Assembly (NCBI GenBank): GCA_029204045.2
Contig: JAQNDB010000314.1
Span: 33,991-97,990 of the forward strand
Reading direction: 5' to 3'
From: Tillandsia leiboldiana
Lineage: Eukaryota; Streptophyta; Magnoliopsida; Poales; Bromeliaceae
DNA: 64,000 bases
Shown in pieces: positions 56,692 through 64,000 of the stretch. Each line of letters opens with the position of its first letter. Position 1 is the stretch's first letter. A program made the translations under genes and the position numbers. Below the pieces are notes generated by a model. That model saw only the letters and a list, made by a program, of their open reading frames with translations. It did no database searches and was not told where the DNA came from.

Positions 56692-57454
56692 TGTTGGGTT
56701 ATATGTAATACGGATCTAAATAGGGGAAAAAACACCTAGAGGGGGGTGAATAGGTGTAAACGCATAAACACTCAAAAAATCGTTGCGATAAAAACCCAAG
56801 GCGGAAATAAAAATAATACGCAAGATTTTTACGTGGAAAACTCCATCATCGGAGTAAAAAACCACGGGACCGATAACACGGCAGAAATCCACTAGAATTA
56901 AAACACGTACAAGGTGATTTACCGTACACACTTACGACTCAACCTTTTCCATACGCTCCTAGAGGATCTTCTCCGCTCGCTCCGCGACGCTTCTCGAATC
57001 CACGATCTGCGCCCAACGCCGAATCCACGGCGTCCAACGTCGAATCCACGACGTCCGGCCGAATCCATGGTCTTCACCCAATAGCACCCTTCGAATCCAC
57101 GAACGTGCCTCGCTCCGAATCCACGAGAGCGGTTGAACCTTGAATCCACAAGGACACGCGAATCCACGCGCCGATTTTTGGGGTAAATCGTTGTTTTAGG
57201 GTGGTGATGATCCGCCGAATAATTAGATCAAAGATAGATCGGAAATACCATCTAAGTATTCATTAGTTTGATTCAACTCAAGATGTGAGTATGAAAACCT
57301 AGAATCAAACTAATCAATATAGATGAAGAAACATAGAGTGTTCTCTAATGATTTCCTTTCTTCTCTATATGTGGATCTATAGCCGTATAAAATGATATAT
57401 GAAAATGACGGCTATTGACTATGTGGATTAACCCTAGAAAAAGAATCATAGGGT

Positions 57455-57464
57455 CTATTTATAG
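57455..57464 (-). promoter_or_regulatory. S2 LTR TATA box
   Basis: Minus strand CTATAAATAG, flanked by AACCCTAG motifs as in S1. Confidence 0.7.
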
Positions 57465-57529
57465 GTTAGAAACCCTAGGAAGGAGATAAGAATCAAAAAC
57501 CTAACATTTCTGGAAATTTTACGGACGGC

Positions 57530-57810
57530 GATCCGGATCGGACTAGCTGTGATCCGGATCGTCGTAACGAGTCAGCCAGTTCCAGAAAAACGAAGGTTCG
57601 GGATCCGGATCGAAGTGCTTGATCCGGATCGTTCATACAGTTCACCAAACATCAACGTTCGGGATCCGGATTGCAAAGCCTGATCCGGATCGTTCAAGGA
57701 AGATGGTAAACTAAGTGTTCGGGATCCGGATCAAGAGGCTACGATCCGGATTGAACTGGTGTATGAACGAACCACCTTCGGGATCCGGATCGAACAACCT
57801 GATCCGGATC
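57530..57810 (-). repeat. Paired GATCCGGATC palindromes, five pairs
   Basis: Copies at 57530/57551, 57602/57621, 57663/57682, 57723/57743 and 57782/57801; two have a T at the last position. Pair period 59-72 bp. Confidence 0.88.
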
Positions 57811-58037
57811 CTGAACATGTCCCAAGTCCAGTTTTTGATTTTTATGCAATGAAAGATTCTTCCAAGTGTTTCTACACTACAAGAAGTATTCGGATCACAC
57901 AAAATCTTAGGTTAAACATACCTGATCCTTTTGAATTCTTCTTTCTTGAGATTGAGTTAAACGATCCAACTTTCTTCACCTTCAATCTTCAAGACTTGAG
58001 ACTTTCACGAAACTACGCCAACTCAAATTCCGTAACA

Positions 58038-58050
58038 ATCTCCCCCTTTG
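58038..58050 (-). promoter_or_regulatory. S2 polypurine tract at the 3' LTR
   Basis: Minus strand CAAAGGGGGAGAT directly before LTR start TGTTACGG. Upstream TGTCACGAAA resembles the TGTGACAAAA beside the second tract. Confidence 0.9.
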
Positions 58051-58519
58051 GCAGTTTCGTGACAAAACACAGATCCACTAAAGAAAATTCAAAAAGATAT
58101 TTTTGTTGCTATCACCATACAACAAAAATTTTACAATGGAGATCCAAAAAATTTAAAAACATGAGATAAACTCCTAAAACAGACTCTAGACTTAGACATC
58201 TGTACTCTCTGCACAAAGAAATCATTCTTGACAAAAAGAGATCGTTAGATACCTCAAGAATATTTAGCATACAAAACCTAGTACAGAGATAGAGTTTATC
58301 TAATCATCATGACATTTGAGAATTCAGATATGTAAGAGAATCATAGTCAAAAACCAACATATCTTCTATGCAACTAAAAACCAAATGTCACACAATGTTA
58401 GTCCAACATCAACTTGTTAGTTATATTACATGCCCAAATAGTTAGTCGAATAGTTAGTCGAGACATGCAACAGTAGGGACATGCAACAAATCACAAGATA
58501 ACAACCAAAAGTTGAAGTT

Positions 58520-58665
58520 GAGATCATACTTACCTTGATATTTCATCATTCATTGTAGAGATCATACTTACCTTGATATTTCATTTGAAGTTGAGATCAT
58601 ACTTACCTTGATATTTCATCATTCATTGTAGAGATCATACTTACCTTGATATTTCATCATTCATT
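58520..58665 (-). repeat. Two 73-bp dimeric repeats with splice-donor consensus
   Basis: GAGATCATACTTACCTTGAT occurs at 58520, 58558, 58593 and 58631, i.e. two 73-bp units of two halves. On the minus strand each holds ATCAAGGTAAGTATGA, a perfect AAG/GTAAGT donor consensus. They lie downstream of the env-like ORF. Confidence 0.85.
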
Positions 58666-58686
58666 GTTCAAAGTTCTCTCTAACTC

Positions 58687-58700
58687 TCTCCCCCTTTTTG
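58687..58700 (-). promoter_or_regulatory. S2 second polypurine tract
   Basis: Minus strand CAAAAAGGGGGAGA preceded by TTTTGTGA, about 640 bp upstream of the LTR. Extra tracts of this form are typical of Sireviruses. Confidence 0.75.
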
Positions 58701-58853
58701 TCACAAAACAAAGCCAAAATGTAGTTAAGACTACGAAATGTTAGGAGAGTGAAAAGTTCCAATAAAACGTAAAACCTGAGAACTACGCTAAAGTAAGTAT
58801 AAAACTAAATCCTAAAATCAAAATCCTGCACAAAAAGAAAAGGAAGGTGCAGT

Positions 58854-59453
58854 TCAGTCGGAGGAGTCTGAGCTGGTACAACTCAGCTTGCTCAAAATCC
58901 CTTTAAGCATTGTCGAAATAGTTGAACACTTCTTCTTGATCTTCTTGTGTTCAGAGGAAATTTGCTGAAGTTCTTTCGATATCCTCTCTTGTGCAGCAGA
59001 GAGTCTTTGTTGTTCCTGGCGAAGCGACTCCAATACAGCAGCGTCTGTACCCTGTCTCTTCGAGTGTGATGGATGCTGTCTAGAAGCAGATGGTGCATCC
59101 AATCCTTTAACCCATGGAGATTCAGTTTGTAGAACCCCAGAGAGTGAGCGAGCTCTAGTAAGAAGCCCACTATGATAACTTTCACTTCTTAGGACATTCT
59201 TTCGTCTTGTATATTGCTTAGTTGTTGATGCAGATTTCATAAGCCTTTTGCCTTTGACAGATTTCCCGTTTTCCTCATCAATCTTCTGTTGAACATCTTT
59301 GAAGAATTCATCCCATTCTTCCGTATCGTACTCTGAACTGTCCTCCCTGCCTTCGGTTGTCATATCTCCTGTTGAAACATCCGGTTTCTCTTTTACAGAT
59401 GTACTCTTGTGCACCATTGTGACCAGTAACAGGATTAACCAAGAGAGTGCCAT
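58854..59453 (-). CDS. S2 env-like / 3' ORF protein (200 aa)
   Basis: Open frame between RNase H and the 3' PPT, the position of the env-like ORF of Sireviruses. Residues 1-17 are hydrophobic (MALSWLILLLVTMVHKS), possibly a signal or membrane segment. Residues 25-65 are acidic (DSSEYDTEEWDEFF); 65-110 basic and Ser/Thr-rich. Residues about 140-190 form a predicted coiled coil (LESLRQEQQRLSAAQERISKEL) ending in a Ser/Asp tail. A good 3' splice site (TTTTTCACAG/G, exon from 59486) lies 33 bp upstream of the ATG. I see no similarity to a fusion glycoprotein; function unknown. The first 20 residues could instead be an out-of-frame reading of an exon start. Confidence 0.6.
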   Translation of the reverse strand: MALSWLILLLVTMVHKSTSVKEKPDVSTGDMTTEGREDSSEYDTEEWDEFFKDVQQKIDEENGKSVKGKRLMKSASTTKQYTRRKNVLRSESYHSGLLTRARSLSGVLQTESPWVKGLDAPSASRQHPSHSKRQGTDAAVLESLRQEQQRLSAAQERISKELQQISSEHKKIKKKCSTISTMLKGILSKLSCTSSDSSD

Positions 59454-59482
59454 TGATTCTAGTGCTTTAAGTTTAGAGAAAT

Positions 59483-59960
59483 TGTCCTGTGAAAAACCAA
59501 CTCAAGAACACATGAAAAATCGTCAATTTGAAAGATTTGAAACATTGTACCTAGACAGTCATAATCATGTAGAGAAGCCAAGAATCAAATTATTTTTGCA
59601 AAAAGAATTTTAAAAGTGGATCAATTTCAGGATTTTCGAAAATTCCTCTTTTATGCTCTAAAACAGAATTTTTAGAAATCGAAGCCTAAAAATCCGTTAA
59701 TCAGGAGAGTACCTAGCATATAATCAAAACTAATCTACCCAGAGTTCTTATTTCAAAAGAAATTTGATCAAAAACCATCCACAAACAAAGTTGATCCAAG
59801 AAATTCATCACGTTTGAGGAGAAAAGGAGAAAAACGGTGAAAAACCGAGATTTTGATCAATAAAACTTACTTGGAGTTGAAGAACTTGAGTTTGAAAGCT
59901 TCCAGGAAGGATGAAATCTAGAGAGAGAGGCTCTGGAAACTTTGGAACAAAAGATTGGAG
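59483..59960 (-). other. Candidate leader exon and intron before the env-like ORF
   Basis: On the minus strand, exon 1 (about 59960-59871) ends CTCCAA at donor GTAAGT (59870-59865). The intron would end at CACAG (59491-59487), 384 bp long, and exon 2 runs into ATG 59453. Splice signals are consensus matches read by eye; there is no transcript evidence. Confidence 0.45.
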
Positions 59961-59985
59961 TAAAGAAATCAAAACCCTTTTGTTC

Positions 59986-60154
59986 TTTATAAAACCCTAG
60001 CCGCGATCCGGATCATCTCGTGCTTGCGATCCGGATCGGCTACCCGCAGTGAGAAACTGCGTTCGGGATCCGGATCGTCAGACACAATCCGGATCGTCAG
60101 CCCGCAGAAGAATTCCTGCGTTCGGGATCTGGATCATCTTGCCCGATCCGGATC
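59986..60154 (-). promoter_or_regulatory. S2 internal LTR-like promoter module
   Basis: Six copies of GATCCGGATC or one-base variants in three pairs (60005/60028, 60067/60086, 60126/60145), period about 60 bp, with GTTCGG or TTCGG before pair leaders as in the LTR. Twelve bp downstream on the minus strand is TTTTATAAA (59994-59986) with CTAGGG. Same order and strand as the LTR promoter, but inside the element, 2 kb from the LTR, upstream of the env-like ORF. Confidence 0.65.
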
Positions 60155-61094
60155 GGCTCCAACTTTTTCTTTAGAAAATTTTAGAGAAATTCAAGAAAAA
60201 CCAGAAAAAGATTGTAAGCGCAAATGTGTATCAACTTTAAACAAAAATCATCGTTTCATACAACAAGAATTAGATTATGCCAAATCTATCAATAATATCC
60301 AAAAATGAAACGAAAATTTACAAAAATTAAATCCCTTAAAGTTGAACACCTTCAATCACATCTAACTTGATCTTATGAGTAATGCCTTTATCAAATCATC
60401 AATTCAGTAAAGAAAATGAAATACAAAGATCAATAGATGTTTGAAATCCCAAATATAATAGATAATGTATCTAGACAATCTGTTGAAGAGAGTGGCTCTT
60501 TGAGCATCTTTCTTTAAAAACCCACCTTATACCAACCTTGAAATTTGACAGAGTCAAGTATTTCAACATGCATTTTACTTAATCAAAAATTTGAACAACC
60601 ATGCTTGGTATACATGTGGTAGCTGCACACAATACTCGGACGACCGAGGTGGTAGCTCTTTCCTCCATGTGGTGGTAGTTTTCACACTCCTCATTGGGAT
60701 GTAACTCTTTCCACATCTTTTGAGCATTTTACCTTTTCTAAGACTCCCCCTCAATTGGCTATCAATTATTTAAGATATAAAGTATTCAACCAAATATTGA
60801 TCTCGATTTCATACTCGACTAAGCAGTCAAATAAGATAATGACTATACCAAGAGATCATAGAGAGAGAGAAATTGACTTTGATCACTTTAGAAGATGATT
60901 AATTAACATAAATAATCATTGCAACAGTGAATATTATGATGGCAAAAGCATAATAAATTTCTAAATGTGCGAAAAGATGCAATTAAAGTCAATTATGATC
61001 TATGCTCAATTAATGTCCTATGAACAAACATAGATAATGAACAAAACAAAAACAAATACAAAACCTATCCTAAGCAAAGATTTCAAAAAGAGGA
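60155..61094 (-). other. S2 non-coding region after pol, third PPT-like tract
   Basis: About 940 bp with no convincing frame. A third tract, minus strand AATTGAGGGGGAGTC, is at 60742-60756. Sireviruses characteristically keep such tracts after pol. Confidence 0.6.
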
Positions 61095-61637
61095 TTATTT
61101 CAAGGAAAGCATCCCAATTGCTTTTCGTAAATGAATAAAACGTTTTTGATCCAAAGGTTTTGTTAGAATGTCAGCTAATTGATCCTCAGTTGAAATATAT
61201 GAAAGTTGAAGAGTATTTGATTCAACTAGCTCTCTAAGAAAATGATATCTAAGTTCAATATGTTTTGTTCTAGAGTGCAACACAGGGTTTTTAGAAATGT
61301 TAATTGCACTAGTGTTGTCACAAAGTATTGTTACCGAAGATGCTGAAATGCGGAAGTCGCTCAATACGCTTTTCATCCAAATGAGTTGAGTTGAGCAACT
61401 TCCAGCTGAAATGTATTCCGCTTCGGCAGTCGAGAGTGCTATGCAGTTCTGCTTTTTACTGTGCCATGCAACAAGGCAATGGCCAAGATAGAAGCATGCA
61501 CCACTCGTGCTTTTCCGATCATCCACTGATCCTGCCCAATCGGCATCTGAGTATCCAACAATATCCAAACTTGTTCCCATAGGATACCAAATTCCGAAAT
61601 TAATTGATCCTTTGATATACCGGATGATCCTTTTCAC
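61095..61637 (-). CDS. pol: S2 RNase H domain (open C-terminal end of pol)
   Basis: A 180-codon open frame covering the copia RNase H and polyprotein end. Catalytic motifs are intact: YSDADWAGSVDDRKSTSGA, then LSTAEAEYISA, then LCDNTSAINISKNPV, and HIELRYHFLRE, QLADILTKPL near the end. RNase H removes the RNA strand after minus-strand synthesis. It is not a separate gene; the ATG is internal, and translation would come from the gag-pol frame, which is broken upstream. GMLSLK* is a typical end of pol. Confidence 0.88.
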   Translation of the reverse strand: MKRIIRYIKGSINFGIWYPMGTSLDIVGYSDADWAGSVDDRKSTSGACFYLGHCLVAWHSKKQNCIALSTAEAEYISAGSCSTQLIWMKSVLSDFRISASSVTILCDNTSAINISKNPVLHSRTKHIELRYHFLRELVESNTLQLSYISTEDQLADILTKPLDQKRFIHLRKAIGMLSLK

Positions 61638-62577
61638 TGCTTTCAGGTGAACCTCCTTTGGTGCGGATTGATATCTCGCGCAAATCCCAACACCAAAAGA
61701 TATATCCGGGCCACTTAGCCGTGAGGGTAAAGTAGACTTCCAATCATACTTCGATACAAGTTTCGTTTCTCGGCTACATTCTCACTAGGGGATTCCTTCC
61801 AAGTCCCTTGTGGCTAGTTCCCATTGGAGTCGGAAAATCTTTACAATTTCTAGATCAAACTTTTTGACCACTCCTTGCATACTTGGATTGACTCAAGTGA
61901 ATACCTTCATCATTTTGTTTTAATTTGCAATCCAAGGAAATAAGTCAATTCGCCCATCATGGACATCTCAAATTCGCTTTCCATGGTCTCCGCGAATTTA
62001 GAAGCATCATTATCTCTTGTTGCGCCAAATACAATGTCATCGACATAGATTTGTGCTACAATGAAATTGCTTTGATAATGCTTCACAAAGAGAGTCCTGT
62101 CAGCTCCCCCTCGAGTATAGCCCTTCTCCAAAAGGTGCTTTGTTAACCTTTCGTACCATGCTCGCGGTGCTTGTTTCAGACCGTAAAGAGCCTTTTCAAA
62201 CGAAAAACATGGTTAGGTTGTTTATGATCTACAAAACCTTTCGGTTGAGCCACATAAACTTCCTCATTTAAAAACCCATTTAGAAATGCGCTCTTAACGT
62301 CCATTTGAAATAATTTGATTTTAAAATGACAAGCAATAGCAAACAGTATACGAATGGACTCGAGTCTAGCTACAGGGGCGAAAGTTTCGTCAAAGTCTAT
62401 ACCTTCTACTTGAGAGTAGCCTTGAGCAACTAGTCGTGCCTTGTTCCTGATGATAGTACCATCCTCATTTTTCTTGTTCTTGAAGATCCATTTGGTACCT
62501 ATCACATTATGTTGCTTTGGAGGCTTCGTTAATTCCCAGACTTTGTTTCGCTCAAATTGATGGAGCTCTTCCTGCAT
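61638..62577 (-). pseudogene. pol: S2 reverse transcriptase, frameshifted
   Basis: The N-terminal half (62577-62176) reads MQEELHQFERNKVWELTKP, TKWIFKNKK, YSQVEGIDFDETFAPVARLE and FQMDVKSAFLNG. The frame breaks near 62190 where the family has YGLKQAPRAWY. The next piece (62131-61910) has AQIYVDDIVFGAT, the active-site YVDD, and ELTYFLGLQI. A stop follows at about 61910, and 61640-61900 shows further indels before RNase H. With two or more frameshifts the copy cannot make RT. Confidence 0.85.
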
Positions 62578-63667
62578 TGCTTTAATCCAGTAGTCATCCT
62601 GAAGAGCTTCATCTATTGTTCTTTGGTTCGATTAAAGATACGTAGCAAGCGAATCCGCAAACCAACTGCCTCCGAGTTCTAACTCCTTCTTGTGGATCTC
62701 CAATAATATCGATTCCGGATGATCCTTGGAGATTCGTAGCGTTTGTTGAAACGGAGTACTCGGAGTACATATGAGATGATTCCCTGCACATCAGATAAAC
62801 TAGAAGAACCATTAGATGCATCATTAATATTGGAAGTATTATTATGAGAGATGCACTAGCAGGAGAATCATCATCTAGAGAGATATCGAGGGTAGATTTT
62901 CCAGTTCCAAGTGAAAAGCTTCATCTACTTTAACATTTATAGATTCTACGATCGTCTTAGATTCAATGTTAAATACTCGATATGCTCTGCTATTCGTAGA
63001 ATAACCCAAAAAGATCCCTTCATCACTTCGAGAGTCGAACTTTCCAAGATTTTCACGGTCACGTAAAATGTAACATCGACTCCCGAAGATACGAAAATTT
63101 GATATTGGGTTTTCTACTAAACCACAGCTCATATGGTGTATTTAAGTTCCTGGGCGCAAATAACTCTATTAATGACATAGACAGCGGTGTTCACAGCTTC
63201 AGCCCAAAAATGTAGCGGTAATTCCGGCTATGAAGCATCACACGCGCCATCTCTTGAACAACCCTTTTTGCGCTCAACAACACCATTCTGCTGAGGTGTA
63301 TAGGGTGCCGAGAATTCATGTTTAATGCCATTGAAGTGCAAAATCAATGAATTTTGAATTTATGAATTCTCCCACCCCTATCACTTCTAACACGAATGAT
63401 CTTTTCATTCTTTTCAATCATAATACGATGGCAAATCTCATGAAAAGAGTCAAACGTATCAGCTTTCTCTTTTAAAAATGCTACCCAAGAAAACCGAGAG
63501 AAATCATCAACCAATAAAAAAATGTACCATTTACCTCCCAAAGATGGTTGACGGGTCGGCCCCATTAAGTCCATGTGCAAAAGTTCCAAGGGCCGTTTTG
63601 TACCAACGTGTTCAAGTTCTTGTGGCAGTCCTAGACTGTTTTCCCTTTTGGCAACCACCACACACAC
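62578..63667 (-). pseudogene. pol: S2 integrase core, C-terminus and linker, frameshifted
   Basis: 63667-63344 reads RPLELLHMDLMGPTRQPSL, LLVDDFSRFSWVAFLKEKAD and RSDRGG, i.e. both catalytic Asp regions. Small deletions then shift the frame across the Glu motif (63240-63310). 63132-62875 holds SCGLVENPISNF, ILRDRENLGKFDSRSDEG and FLGYSTNSRAYRV, the C-terminal domain. A Ser/Asp-rich linker (62640-62870) leads to RT. It parallels S1 1-1081 at high identity but has different indels. Confidence 0.85.
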
Positions 63668-64000
63668 TGTTTTGTTTAAATAAAAGCTTTTGAACCCCCT
63701 TGACCACGTCCTTGTTTGAAATTCTAGTAAGTCCCTAAAATTTAAGTGACCTAGCCTTTCATGCCAAAGATTTCTTATTCAAAGCGGCTAAGTTACAATT
63801 TTCAGAAAATTTATTAGGAACAACATAACAATTGTTTTCAGATCTAACCCTTTAGAAAGAAGACATGGTCCTTATCAGTTACAACGCATTCAACAGATGA
63901 AAGTTAACTGAAAAACCATTGTCGCAAGTTGACTTATGCTTATGAGTTAGTCTTAAGGCCATCAACAAAACGTGTTTCAAATCGGGCCATCTGGAATAGG
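63668..64000 (-). pseudogene. pol: S2 pre-integrase region, partial
   Basis: Minus strand reads WHERLGHLNFRDLLEF (the HH half of the zinc finger) near 63720-63770. The expected CxxC half is at about 63650-63680, but one Cys is replaced in the frame I see (VCVVVAKREN). It runs out of the window toward protease. Confidence 0.7.

Larger units (their letters stand above)
56692..58037 (-). repeat. S2 3' LTR (1346 bp)
   Basis: TG at 56692 and CA at 58037, next to the PPT on the high side. Aligns with S1 3191-4477; the 59-bp excess is one more palindrome pair. TATA at 57455-57464. Confidence 0.94.
56692..64000 (-). mobile_element. S2: Sirevirus-like Ty1/copia element, 3' part
   Basis: On the minus strand, from the window edge: pre-integrase, integrase, RT, RNase H, a long non-coding region with an internal promoter-like module, an env-like ORF, several PPT-like tracts, and the 3' LTR (58037-56692). 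Gag and the 5' LTR are outside. The env-like ORF after pol and multiple polypurine tracts are Sirevirus hallmarks. S1 is a separate copy in the same orientation. Confidence 0.9.

Noticed and set aside
58854..59453. Captured host gene
   Set aside because: Position after RNase H and before the PPT is that of the Sirevirus env-like ORF; capture cannot be fully excluded without a search, but it is not the simpler explanation.
1..64000. S1 and S2 as the two halves of one interrupted element
   Set aside because: For a minus-strand element the 3' LTR should be on the left. Here the left one is the 5' LTR (with PBS) and the right one the 3' LTR (with PPT), so they are two elements.

Overview
This window is a block of nested LTR retrotransposons from a flowering-plant nuclear genome. 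I found no host gene, tRNA, rRNA, CRISPR array or bacterial feature. The plant assignment rests on the element types: Ty1/copia elements with Sirevirus-like architecture, and Ty3/gypsy chromoviruses (Tekay/Del-like, with chromodomain remnants and 2.5-4.7 kb LTRs). Almost every element has a primer binding site complementary to plant initiator-Met tRNA (TGGTATCAGAG). No species call is possible.

Layout. S1 (1-4477, minus) is the 5' part of a Sirevirus-like copia element inserted into the leader of gypsy element H (4478-8102, minus). An unassigned spacer (8103-8892) follows. G (from 8893, plus) is a gypsy element cut at 15433 by E (from 15434, plus). E's RT is interrupted by F (21573-33126, minus), complete with a CAAAT target-site duplication. 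E's 3' LTR is cut at 37456 by D (from 37457, minus). D is cut at 42493 by A (from 42494, plus), and A's gag is cut at 46267 by B (from 46268, plus). B's interior holds a solo LTR, C (49346-52315, GTCAA duplication). B's 3' LTR is cut at 56691 by S2 (56692 to the end, minus), a second Sirevirus-like element. The right-hand chain is therefore G<E<D<A<B<S2, six layers, and all right halves lie beyond the window.

Coding content is mostly decayed. The best preserved parts are S1 gag (one frame with two stops), S2 RNase H (intact), an S2 env-like 200-residue ORF (intact), A gag (one frameshift) and the D integrase core. F and B have nearly identical LTRs but defective interiors, so they probably moved using proteins from other elements.

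The most interesting signals are in the non-coding parts of the LTRs. (1) Four gypsy LTR families (G, E, D, H) carry U3 arrays of CCAAT-N10-CACGTG at one fixed spacing, the layout of the plant ER-stress response element. (2) Five families share a U5 hairpin about 50 nt from the LTR end whose sequence changes while pairing is kept; A, B and C share a different conserved hairpin. (3) S2 contains, upstream of its env-like ORF, an internal copy of the LTR promoter architecture (paired GATCCGGATC palindromes plus a TATA box), followed by plausible splice sites.
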